Source of the DNA: an uncultured Veillonella sp.
Lineage (GTDB): Bacteria; Bacillota; Negativicutes; Veillonellales; Veillonellaceae
Reading direction: 5' to 3'
NCBI GenBank assembly: GCA_900550175.1
Contig: URQX01000106.1
Location: 1 to 5,348 of the forward strand
DNA: 5,348 nt
The notes under the pieces were generated by a model. It had not been told where the DNA came from. It did not search any database and saw only the letters and a program-made list of their open reading frames with translations. How positions within the stretch are numbered: position 1 is the stretch's first letter; every line of letters begins with the position of its first letter. This document shows positions 1 to 5,309 of the stretch, piece by piece. The position numbers and the translations under genes were made by a program.

Positions 1-1
1 T

Positions 2-796
2 GAATTGAAACGACGATTCCAAGAACGTGAAATTGAAGCAGGCACTATTGATACCCTAAACGAACCGATTATAACGGTAGATACAGGGGCTAAACGAGCC
101 GTTTCAGATACAATCTTAGGCCAAGCTATTAAGATAGATCCAAAATCATCTGTAAATGTTGAGGCGAAGAATATCAATCCTGCTGGTTTACCAATTACGG
201 AGGCTTCAGATGTAACTGTTTCATCCGACGAATTGGCGAATTCCGTATTCGGTCGCAAGCCACAAGCACTGCAGTCCGAAGAGGATGTGTTGACGGGGGC
301 TCAATGGGGTACCTTGATGCATGAGGCCATGCAATGGCTTCCTCTTGCGCAGTATACTCAAGCTTCTTTAACAAAAGAGCTTGATGCACTTGTTATGAAA
401 GGGACTTTCACAGAGGAAGAACGAAATTTATTGAGTGATACAAGTCTATATAAATTCTTTAGTTCTGACCTTGGGCAGCGTCTTATCAACGCGAAGCGCA
501 TAGAACGTGAATTGCCGTTCAGTATGCTTTTTGAAGGAAAACGCGTATACGATACCTTAGAGGACGGCGAAAATCTATTCCTCCAAGGTATTATCGATAC
601 TGCCTTTGAAGAGGACGGTGAATGGGTTCTTGTAGATTACAAGACGGACCGCGTCAAATCTGGGGAAGACCTCATCAAGCGCTATAAAATACAAATGGAC
701 CTCTATAAAGAGGCCTTGCAACGATTGACAGGGATGCCTGTGAAAGCATGTTATATCTATAGTTTCCGTTTGCATGATGCTATCATCATAGACTAG
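2..796 (+). CDS. addA: ATP-dependent helicase/nuclease subunit A, C-terminal nuclease domain (partial, 5' end outside window)
   Basis: AddA is the helicase-nuclease subunit of AddAB, the RecBCD-like enzyme that processes DNA double-strand ends for recombination in Firmicutes. Only about 264 codons are here; the frame is open to the left edge, so the TTG at 5 is not a real start and the UvrD-like helicase part lies upstream. Numbering from that TTG, residues 15-90 look like a variable linker. The RecB-type PD-(D/E)XK nuclease follows: GTLMHEAMQ with H106, an ERELPFS segment at 167-173, GIID with D198, DYKTD with D211 and K213, and a YKIQMDLY segment (Q230, Y234). All expected catalytic residues are present. 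AddB also carries such a domain but normally with Fe-S cysteines around it; only one Cys is present here, which favours AddA. The end, a YIYSF strand followed by a short tail, matches AddA-type C-termini. It converges on the lipid kinase gene. Confidence 0.87.
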   Translation, partial: ELKRRFQEREIEAGTIDTLNEPIITVDTGAKRAVSDTILGQAIKIDPKSSVNVEAKNINPAGLPITEASDVTVSSDELANSVFGRKPQALQSEEDVLTGAQWGTLMHEAMQWLPLAQYTQASLTKELDALVMKGTFTEEERNLLSDTSLYKFFSSDLGQRLINAKRIERELPFSMLFEGKRVYDTLEDGENLFLQGIIDTAFEEDGEWVLVDYKTDRVKSGEDLIKRYKIQMDLYKEALQRLTGMPVKACYIYSFRLHDAIIID

Positions 797-830
797 CCTT
801 TGTAAGTCTATGCTTAACTTAGTGCTATGC

Positions 831-864
831 ATGAGAAATATGCAGGGACGTAGGTATTTCTTAT
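831..864. other. Hairpin of unknown role downstream of addA
   Basis: Bases 831-840 pair with 855-864 in a 10-bp stem with one G-T pair and a 14-base loop. No T-run follows, so it is not an intrinsic terminator by itself. It would lie in the 3' untranslated part of the addA message, about 15 bases before the true terminator, and could shield the 3' end or be chance pairing in AT-rich DNA. Confidence 0.35.
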
Positions 865-873
865 AAGGTAATA

Positions 874-916
874 AACATAAAAAGCTCTCTATTCTTGAAT
901 AGAGAGCTTTTATGTT
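874..916. terminator. Bidirectional intrinsic terminator between addA and the lipid kinase gene
   Basis: A 14-bp perfect stem (880-893 with 898-911) closes a 4-base loop. It begins with AAAA and ends with TTTT, so either strand gives a GC-containing hairpin followed by a T-run: TTTT on the plus strand, TTTTT (883-879) on the minus strand. With one bulged A at 879 the pairing extends to 874-878 with 912-916. It lies between the two convergent stop codons and probably ends transcription of both genes. Confidence 0.85.
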
Positions 917-961
917 ATAGATTGTTATATAGTTTTGTCCTGTAGATTTCTCTACAATTTA

Positions 962-1903
962 TTAGATATGTGGTAGTATAGGCAAATTCAAAGCCTTTTT
1001 CTTTTTGTGTTTTGCTGGGGCAAATACTTTTAGAACCCGTGGCAATACTTCGATATCTACTGGCATGGATGGGCCTTGGTCGCCATCCATATTAGTAGGT
1101 AAATCACCGATATTAGATAATAGCTCAATATGAGCCTTTTTCACAGTTAGAGTTGTTGTATAACGGGAGTTGTAGATGGCACCACTAATGATAAGTGGCA
1201 ATACGCTGAGTATATCGAGGATGAAGTATTCCTTGAATATTATGATGCGCATATAACCATCATCTACAGATGCTTCCGGCATGAAGCGTTCAAAGCTAGA
1301 TACTACATTGGTGAGCAATGCAAGAACGAGTGGGGATTTACAGATAAAATCGTCATTCTCTGTTTTGATGCGGTATGTGTAGTCCTTTGTTGTAAATAAG
1401 GCTTGCCCTGCGCGTAAGAAGTAGGCTAGAGGGCCCAAGATGCTCTTTTCCTTTGGGGTAACCTCTTCGATTACCTTTGGAATAACACCGGCTGCGATAT
1501 TATTGCAGAAATATTTGTTGTTACAACGACCGATATCAATGGTACGTGTTTGATTGATATCAATACGTTTGATCGCCTGTGTTGGATTCTGATGAATACC
1601 AAGGGCACGAGACATATCGTTTACAGTACCAACAGGAATGAAACCAAAGGTAGATTTAAAGCTACCTTGGGCAATACCGTTAACGGTTTCATTTACGGTG
1701 CCGTCACCGCCCATGCAGAATACAGCATCGAATCCGCGTTCGCAAGCATCCTTTGCAAAACGTGTAGCATCTCCTTCACCGGTGGTGAACTTGACCTCAA
1801 TCGTTTCGAATAAGGTGCTCAATTTCCATTGTAAATCGAGAGCATAACGGCGCGCCGCGCCGCCACCCGATACAGGGTTTATGATTACCAAACAACGGCT
1901 CAT
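962..1903 (-). CDS. Diacylglycerol kinase family lipid kinase (YegS/BmrU/DgkB-like)
   Basis: A 313-residue soluble lipid kinase, the usual size for this family, which transfers the ATP gamma-phosphate to a lipid hydroxyl such as diacylglycerol at the inner membrane face. Visible family motifs, in order: NPVSGGG at 9-15 (the nucleotide-binding start of the fold), GGDGTVNETVNGI at 65-77 (the hallmark DAGK catalytic loop), GFIPVGTVNDMSRALGI at 87-103, VDDGYMRI at 213-220 opening the lipid-binding half, and MDGD at 272-275, where most relatives read DGE. The C-terminus has a basic KHKKKK run at 298-303 that may touch anionic membrane. The ATG at 1903 is backed by GGAAG at 1915-1911, seven bases upstream. 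It is convergent with addA and divergent from the GntR gene, so probably a single-gene unit. The exact substrate (diacylglycerol, other lipid or undecaprenol) cannot be read from sequence; dagK/dgkB is not assigned. Confidence 0.9.
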   Translation of the reverse strand: MSRCLVIINPVSGGGAARRYALDLQWKLSTLFETIEVKFTTGEGDATRFAKDACERGFDAVFCMGGDGTVNETVNGIAQGSFKSTFGFIPVGTVNDMSRALGIHQNPTQAIKRIDINQTRTIDIGRCNNKYFCNNIAAGVIPKVIEEVTPKEKSILGPLAYFLRAGQALFTTKDYTYRIKTENDDFICKSPLVLALLTNVVSSFERFMPEASVDDGYMRIIIFKEYFILDILSVLPLIISGAIYNSRYTTTLTVKKAHIELLSNIGDLPTNMDGDQGPSMPVDIEVLPRVLKVFAPAKHKKKKALNLPILPHI

Positions 1904-1955
1904 GGTATAACTTCCTTACTTTCAAAAATGAGATATAGCTATTATCTATCGTAAA

Positions 1956-1984
1956 TTGACAGTCTTAGATATGGGCTCTATAAT
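1956..1984 (+). promoter_or_regulatory. Exact-consensus sigma-70 type promoter of the GntR regulator gene
   Basis: TTGACA at 1956-1961 and TATAAT at 1979-1984 are separated by exactly 17 bases, a full match to the housekeeping consensus. Transcription would begin near 1991, giving an approximately 125-base leader before the ATG at 2117. Such a strong promoter in front of a regulator gene suggests that expression is held down by a repressor, possibly the GntR protein itself; that is inference. Confidence 0.75.
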
Positions 1985-1987
1985 TAT

Positions 1988-2015
1988 ATTATATGCACTA
2001 AATCACATATGACAT
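1988..2015 (-). promoter_or_regulatory. Candidate promoter of the lipid kinase gene
   Basis: On the minus strand TATAAT (1993-1988) is preceded at 16 bases by ATGTCA (2015-2010), four of six matches to the -35 consensus. This would start RNA near 1981 and give a leader of roughly 78 bases. The region is very AT-rich, so chance -10 matches are likely. If real, it faces and overlaps the gntR promoter. Confidence 0.35.
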
Positions 2016-2037
2016 ATTTATTCAAAATAAAATATGT
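2012..2037. repeat. AT-rich inverted repeat, possible GntR operator
   Basis: ACATATTT (2012-2019) is repeated in inverse as AAATATGT (2030-2037) with a 10-base spacer. It sits about 20 bases downstream of the predicted gntR transcription start and touches the candidate -35 of the divergent kinase promoter, a good location for a repressor of both. GntR/FCD dimers bind palindromes, but those usually have short spacers, so the assignment is tentative. It could also form a weak leader hairpin. Confidence 0.35.
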
Positions 2038-2116
2038 TGCACAATATATTATACTCATTTTAGCCGTTCTTTGAAAGTATGAAAGATATAACGGGCCATA
2101 AGGTTAGGGGATAGTA

Positions 2117-2824
2117 ATGGGACGACAAGCTTCTAAAGATAAATACAATTTGTCCGCGGTGGACTCTATTGAAAGATTACCTCTCAGTGAACAAGTTTAT
2201 TTGACATTGAAAACAGCTATTTTGACAGGCGAATTGATGCCGCAAGAAAAGCTTAACGAAGTAAAAATTGCAGAGCAATTACAAGTGAGTGCTACACCTG
2301 TACGTGAAGCATTCCGTAAATTGGCGAAGGATAATCTCGTAGTTATCGTTCCTTGGAAGGGCGTTACTGTAAAGTCTGATACACCAGAGGAAATCATTGC
2401 GTTGTATCAAGTTCGTGAAGTTATGGAAGGTCTTGGCGCAAGACTTTGTGCACGTCATGCTACAGATGAACAAATCAAAGAATTGCGTGAAATCTGTAAA
2501 GAAATGCATAAAATCGAAGATGCTACAGAACGCGTTGAGGTTAACAGTCGTTTCCACACAATGATCGCTCATTACTCTGGTAATGAACGTATCGTAGACT
2601 ACTTAGCAAGTTTCCGTGAACGTGTTAATCGAGATATGTATATCAGCTCCTTCAATGCAGTTCGTACACATGATTGCGACGATGAACATGATCATATCGT
2701 AGATGCTATTGAGCGTCATGATGAAGTAGCCGCAGAAACTGCTATGCGTCAGCACATTAACAATGCATTTATTTTCAAAAAAGCAAATGCAGAAGTGCAA
2801 CACAAAAAACTTAATGAAGTATAA
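2117..2824 (+). CDS. GntR-family transcriptional regulator, FadR/FCD subfamily
   Basis: A 235-residue cytoplasmic DNA-binding protein. Residues about 24-86 form the winged helix-turn-helix: SEQVYLTLKTAILTGEL, then the recognition region LNEVKIAEQLQVSATPVREAFRKLA (46-70), and a wing ending near VTVKS. Residues about 92-217 are an all-helical FCD ligand-binding domain, with the typical EEIIALYQVREVMEG entry, N143-x-x-F-H147, E190-H191 and M-R-Q-H213. H147, H191 and H213 fit the metal-binding histidines of FCD proteins; the usual first-position Asp is an Asn here. Family members often sense small carboxylates such as lactate, gluconate or other sugar acids, but neither ligand nor targets can be told here, because no metabolic genes adjoin. 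The ATG at 2117 has AGGGG at 2106-2110, six bases upstream. A consensus promoter lies upstream and a strong terminator just after, so it is monocistronic. Confidence 0.92.
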   Translation: MGRQASKDKYNLSAVDSIERLPLSEQVYLTLKTAILTGELMPQEKLNEVKIAEQLQVSATPVREAFRKLAKDNLVVIVPWKGVTVKSDTPEEIIALYQVREVMEGLGARLCARHATDEQIKELREICKEMHKIEDATERVEVNSRFHTMIAHYSGNERIVDYLASFRERVNRDMYISSFNAVRTHDCDDEHDHIVDAIERHDEVAAETAMRQHINNAFIFKKANAEVQHKKLNEV

Positions 2825-2841
2825 TGCCTTTTGTTAGGCAT
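2824..2841 (+). other. Small hairpin at the gntR stop codon
   Basis: ATGCCT (2824-2829) pairs with AGGCAT (2836-2841) around a 6-base loop, starting at the last base of the stop codon. It lacks a T-run. Together with the following terminator it gives the message a double-hairpin 3' end. Confidence 0.4.
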
Positions 2842-2851
2842 GCTATATGAG

Positions 2852-2877
2852 AGGCTCCGCCATTGGCGGGGCTTTTT
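2852..2877 (+). terminator. Intrinsic terminator of the GntR regulator gene
   Basis: A GC-rich 10-bp stem (2852-2861 with 2865-2874, two G-T pairs in RNA) closes a 3-base loop and runs into TTTTT at 2873-2877. It works for the plus strand. Read on the minus strand it lacks a following T-run, so the convergent XRE gene would gain only weak termination from it. Confidence 0.88.
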
Positions 2878-2908
2878 CTGTAGAAGCATTTATACCGTAT
2901 TTGTTTAA

Positions 2909-3298
2909 TTAACTTAGCTTTGGCTCGGTTTTAGCTAGTGTTCTGTTCCGCGTATGATTTAGAAACTCTAATCGTTTGTAGTGTGATGTAAGATGCGCAT
3001 TACAACTTTTATAATCTACGATGCGCAGCCTTACGAGTTGAGCTACGTCAATTTGGAATGCTTCAGCGATTTTAAATAAAATCTCTAAGGACATGCCAGA
3101 TATGCCTGTGCCACATTCTAGCTTGCTCAAATAACTGCGGCTAATGCCAACCTGATGTGCTAGCTCATGTTGGGACATATTTAGAGACATGCGAATATGG
3201 GCAATTTTATGGCCTAAACAAACATACTGATGCTGTAATACTGGATCTTCGTAGGTGTTAATCCGTAGCTCAGTTAGCGGTGTCGATGCTGATTTCAT
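2909..3298 (-). CDS. Small XRE-family helix-turn-helix protein
   Basis: A 129-residue putative DNA-binding protein. Residues about 28-90 are a complete Cro/C1-type HTH domain: LGHKIAHIRMSLNMSQHELAHQVGIS, then recognition helix RSYLSKLECG (54-63), and the closing MSLEILFKIAEAFQIDVAQLV (69-89). It has a 27-residue N-terminal extension and a basic, roughly 40-residue tail with no recognised effector domain, so it may be a simple repressor or a SinR-like regulator. The ATG at 3298 is supported by GGAAGG at 3311-3306, seven bases upstream. It is transcribed away from crcB and towards gntR. No partner toxin, phage or integrase gene is visible, so it is not clearly a phage repressor or an antitoxin. 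Target unknown; the divergent crcB gene and its own promoter are natural candidates. Confidence 0.87.
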   Translation of the reverse strand: MKSASTPLTELRINTYEDPVLQHQYVCLGHKIAHIRMSLNMSQHELAHQVGISRSYLSKLECGTGISGMSLEILFKIAEAFQIDVAQLVRLRIVDYKSCNAHLTSHYKRLEFLNHTRNRTLAKTEPKLS

Positions 3299-3332
3299 AG
3301 GGATTCCTTCCTTTTCCCTGCTCTCTAAATAT

Positions 3333-3361
3333 AGTATACTGAGACTATTGGTGATTGACTA
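3333..3361 (-). promoter_or_regulatory. Likely promoter of the XRE regulator gene
   Basis: On the minus strand TATACT (3338-3333, five of six) is preceded at exactly 17 bases by TAGTCA (3361-3356, four of six). RNA would begin near 3326, leaving a leader of roughly 28 bases that includes the Shine-Dalgarno site. The spacing and short leader make it credible. Confidence 0.5.
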
Positions 3362-3372
3362 ATATAGAAAAC

Positions 3373-3402
3373 CAGATAATTATCGTATATTTCAGATAAT
3401 TA
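3373..3402. repeat. Direct repeat with 20-bp period, possible operator
   Basis: CAGATAATTA occurs at 3373-3382 and again at 3393-3402, start to start 20 bp, about two turns of the helix, so both copies lie on the same DNA face. Both lie upstream of the XRE promoter and in the crcB upstream region. The AT-rich context allows chance, but an exact 10-mer twice in 30 bases is suggestive of a tandem protein-binding site. Confidence 0.4.
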
Positions 3403-3450
3403 CACGAATTGTGAAAATCGTAGGATAGTACAGTTAATAGAGGAGGCAAT

Positions 3451-3831
3451 ATGGAAAAATACATTGCAGTTGCCCTCGGTGGAGCCGTTGGTGCTTTATG
3501 CCGCATGGCTCTTGGTGAATGGGTTATGACAAAGGTGAGTTCCTTTCCGTATGGAACAGTTGTAGTAAACCTTATCGGTTGTCTCATTATTGGCCTTGTA
3601 CTAGGTCTATACATGCAAAAGCCAGATTTGCCACAGTGGGCGAGATTTTTCCTCGTTGTAGGTGGACTAGGTGCGTTTACAACATTCTCTACCTTTGCTT
3701 TTGAAATGTTACAACTGATGATGTCTGAGTCCTATGTACAAGCTTTATTCTATGGCTTTGTACAAGTTGTAGGGGGCTTAATCCTTTGCTGGATTGGTGT
3801 ATTACTTGCGCGTATACTCTGTGCACTCTGA
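3451..3831 (+). CDS. crcB: Fluoride ion channel CrcB/FluC
   Basis: A 126-residue integral membrane protein of the Fluc family, which exports fluoride passively through a dual-topology dimer. Four hydrophobic segments are visible at about 3-22, 35-54, 66-90 and 97-121. Family signatures: GGAVGALCR at 10-18, PYGTVVVNLIGCLIIG at 33-48 with the pore Asn N40, and GGLGAFTTFSTFAFE at 71-85, the broken third helix with the Phe-box residues F79 and F82 and the central Na+-site region. Length matches the family. Firmicutes often carry two adjacent crcB genes forming a heterodimer; only one is here, so it probably forms a homodimer unless a second gene lies elsewhere. The ATG at 3451 follows AGGAGG (3441-3446) by four bases, a strong but closely spaced site. 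No clear promoter or fluoride riboswitch is seen upstream, so its regulation is unclear. Confidence 0.94.
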   Translation: MEKYIAVALGGAVGALCRMALGEWVMTKVSSFPYGTVVVNLIGCLIIGLVLGLYMQKPDLPQWARFFLVVGGLGAFTTFSTFAFEMLQLMMSESYVQALFYGFVQVVGGLILCWIGVLLARILCAL

Positions 3832-3900
3832 TCTTACCGAATAAGGTGACTTGAGTTACAGCATAAATACGTCTATTTTTATATGATTATTTGGTAAGAT
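3831..3900. repeat. Widely spaced inverted repeat after crcB
   Basis: ATCTTACC (3831-3838) is matched by GGTAAGAT (3893-3900); with a G-T and an A-T pair the arms reach 10 bases (3831-3840 with 3891-3900) around a 50-base interior. It starts at the last base of the crcB stop codon. There is no T-run after the right arm, so it is not a standard terminator. It may be a folded 3' region, a processing signal, or chance. No clear crcB terminator was otherwise found, so read-through towards the next gene is possible. Confidence 0.35.
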
Positions 3901-3953
3901 ACATAGAATTGTTAGAATATACATTGTATAGAATTCAGAATTTAAAGTTTGAA

Positions 3954-3959
3954 TATAAT
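3954..3959 (+). promoter_or_regulatory. Candidate -10 element of the MoeA-like gene
   Basis: An exact TATAAT lies about 50 bases before the ATG at 4009 and would start RNA near 3966. No acceptable -35 lies at 16-18 bases (that place reads GAATTC or its shifts), so it would need an activator or a TG-type contact; the upstream TG is one base off the ideal position. The surrounding 3901-3990 is strongly AT-rich. Confidence 0.3.
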
Positions 3960-4008
3960 TTTGGGTTTAATATATTACACAGAATTCTAGATTATAAAGG
4001 GAGATATT

Positions 4009-4989
4009 ATGAAATCTATTAGAACACAAGATGCTGTAGGGCATGCATTAATACATGATTTAGTACGCATTGTTATCGGTGAGGTGAAAGATACGCCGTT
4101 CCGCCGTGGCCATGTGATTACGGAAGAGGACATTCCAAAATTATTAGACCTTGGTAAAGAGCATATCTTTGTAATGGAACCTGAAGATGAAGGGTTCTTG
4201 CACGAAGAGGATGTAGCACGTGCTTTGTACAATTTGTCAGGTGGCGAAAATATGCATGACGGACCTATGGCGCAAGGTAAAATCGAAGCCATTGCAGACG
4301 TAGATGGTCTCTTTAAAGTTGACGTAGAGCGACTACATGCTATTAATAGCATTGGCGAGCTTACCATCGTAACAAGATTTAATAATACACCTGTGAAAGC
4401 AGGCGATAAATTAGCAGGCATGCGTTGTATTCCATTGTTATTAGAGGAACAACAAGTAGAGGATGCGAAGAAAATTGCTAATGACAAGCCTTTACTCAAT
4501 GTAAAACCATTCGTACGCAAAACAATGGGCATCGTTACTACAGGCTCCGAAGTATTTGAAGGCCGCATTAAAGATGCTTTCACCCCCATCATTGAAGAAC
4601 GTTGTGCTGAATTCGGTGTAAAAAAAGTAGCTCATGAAATTGTTACGGATAATACAGACGATATCGTAGCAGCTATCGACAAGGTAAAACAAGCTGGCGC
4701 GGATATTATTTTCTGTACTGGTGGCATGAGTGTTGACCCTGACGATTTAACACCAGGGGCCATTAAACGCTATGCAGATCGCGTAGTGACTTATGGTTTG
4801 CCTGTATTGCCAGGCTCTATGGTTTGTATTGCATACTGCGCTGATGGTACGCCAATCTTAGGTGTTCCAGGCGGTGTGTTATTCAGCAAACCGACTGCTT
4901 TTGACGAAATCTTGCCACGCCTTGTAGCAAACGATGAAATCACAAAAGAGGATTGTATTCGCATGGGCCATGGTGGATTCTTGGGATAA
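4009..4989 (+). CDS. MoeA-like molybdopterin-binding protein
   Basis: A 326-residue cytoplasmic protein whose C-terminal half (about 170-306) is a MoCF/MogA-MoeA-type molybdopterin-binding fold: MGIVTTGSEVFEGRIKD at 173-189, DIIFCTGGMSVDPDDLTPGAI at 232-252, the PVLPGS turn at 265-270, GVPGG at 285-289 and PTAFDEILPRL at 295-305. The N-terminal half has a MoeA-like segment, FRRGHVITEEDIPKLLDLGKEHIFV at 31-55. Full MoeA molybdotransferases run about 400 residues and end in a beta-barrel domain IV that is absent here, so this resembles the shorter MoeA-like group annotated simply as molybdopterin-binding. A role in cofactor synthesis, storage or sensing is inferred; catalysis of molybdate insertion is uncertain. 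CinA is less likely because it begins directly with the MoCF fold. The ATG at 4009 has AAGGGAG at 3997-4003, five bases upstream. No moa, mod or molybdoenzyme genes adjoin. Confidence 0.85.
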   Translation: MKSIRTQDAVGHALIHDLVRIVIGEVKDTPFRRGHVITEEDIPKLLDLGKEHIFVMEPEDEGFLHEEDVARALYNLSGGENMHDGPMAQGKIEAIADVDGLFKVDVERLHAINSIGELTIVTRFNNTPVKAGDKLAGMRCIPLLLEEQQVEDAKKIANDKPLLNVKPFVRKTMGIVTTGSEVFEGRIKDAFTPIIEERCAEFGVKKVAHEIVTDNTDDIVAAIDKVKQAGADIIFCTGGMSVDPDDLTPGAIKRYADRVVTYGLPVLPGSMVCIAYCADGTPILGVPGGVLFSKPTAFDEILPRLVANDEITKEDCIRMGHGGFLG

Positions 4990-5031
4990 TCCTTTTATGG
5001 AACATCTAAAAACTGTATAAGTCCATACAAA

Positions 5032-5058
5032 AAGCTGGTAGATATCTACCAGCTTAAT
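5032..5058. terminator. Palindromic terminator between the MoeA-like gene and the small orphan gene
   Basis: Bases 5032-5055 form a perfect 24-bp palindrome centred between 5043 and 5044, giving a hairpin of about 10 bp. On the minus strand it is followed by TTTTTG (5033-5028), a proper terminator for the small gene ending at 5079. On the plus strand only TTAATTTG follows, so it is a weaker terminator for the MoeA-like gene. It lies between two convergent genes. Confidence 0.8.
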
Positions 5059-5078
5059 TTGTTAGTGCCATTATATTG

Positions 5079-5309
5079 TTAAAATGATTTTTTCCCTAGT
5101 GTAGGATGGCTACAACGTTTTAATGTAAGGGTGTCAATCATGTGGACTGCTTCGTCCAACGTAATGTCCTCACGCTTTGTCGGTGTTTCCAGAACTGCCA
5201 ATGGATGGTCAGTACCTACCTCACCAGAGGGCAAGTAAATATATTCTTGGTTGATAGTATCGCCAAAAATATAGCCCGCTTGTAAATGTTCTTTATGAAT
5301 GCGACTCAT
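5079..5309 (-). CDS. Small conserved-looking hypothetical protein, 76 residues
   Basis: I do not recognise this protein. It is soluble, with no signal peptide or membrane segment. Residues 1-35 are mixed (a GYIFGDTINQEYIYLPSGE strand-like stretch), then LAVLETPTKRED at 37-48, and a likely amphipathic helix at 51-62 (LDEAVHMIDTLT), ending in a basic tail with a single Cys (C66). It is probably a real gene: the ATG at 5309 follows AAGGAG (5320-5315) by five bases, a terminator lies after its stop, and the strand is opposite to its convergent neighbour. No partner gene is visible, so I see no ground for a toxin-antitoxin or regulatory role. Its promoter is probably at or beyond the right edge of the window. 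Confidence 0.7.
   Translation of the reverse strand: MSRIHKEHLQAGYIFGDTINQEYIYLPSGEVGTDHPLAVLETPTKREDITLDEAVHMIDTLTLKRCSHPTLGKKSF

Noticed and set aside
195..832. Minus-strand open frames opposite addA
   Set aside because: They overlap a gene with clear nuclease motifs, have no ribosome-binding support and show no protein family features.
1550..1847. Plus-strand open frames opposite the lipid kinase
   Set aside because: They lie antisense to the GGDGTVNE and GTVND motifs and have no family features of their own.
2009..2074. A 21-codon hydrophobic ORF in the gntR leader, starting at ATG 2009 and ending in TGA 2072-2074
   Set aside because: It has no Shine-Dalgarno site and lies in AT-rich DNA where hydrophobic codons are expected; chance is the simpler explanation.
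2079..2114. An 11-codon ORF ending just before the gntR start, possible leader peptide
   Set aside because: Only a weak purine stretch precedes it and it runs over the gntR Shine-Dalgarno site by frame accident; nothing supports translation.
2197..2803. Minus-strand open frames opposite the GntR gene
   Set aside because: They are antisense to a clear winged-HTH/FCD protein, and their Cys/Phe-rich composition is typical of shadow frames.
2909..3298. XRE gene as a phage repressor or antitoxin
   Set aside because: No integrase, phage gene or toxin-like partner adjoins; the neighbours are housekeeping genes.
3355..3380. TTGACT followed by GATAAT on the plus strand as a crcB promoter
   Set aside because: The spacer is only 14 bases, too short for a housekeeping promoter, and no better pair was found.
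3345..3704. An 89-residue minus-strand frame and a 61-residue plus-strand frame over the start of crcB
   Set aside because: Both overlap the well-supported CrcB reading frame and have no motifs or good start signals.
3987..4692. Minus-strand frames of 201 and 66 residues opposite the MoeA-like gene
   Set aside because: Ser/Thr/Pro-rich antisense translation of a clear molybdopterin-binding gene; no separate ribosome site or family.
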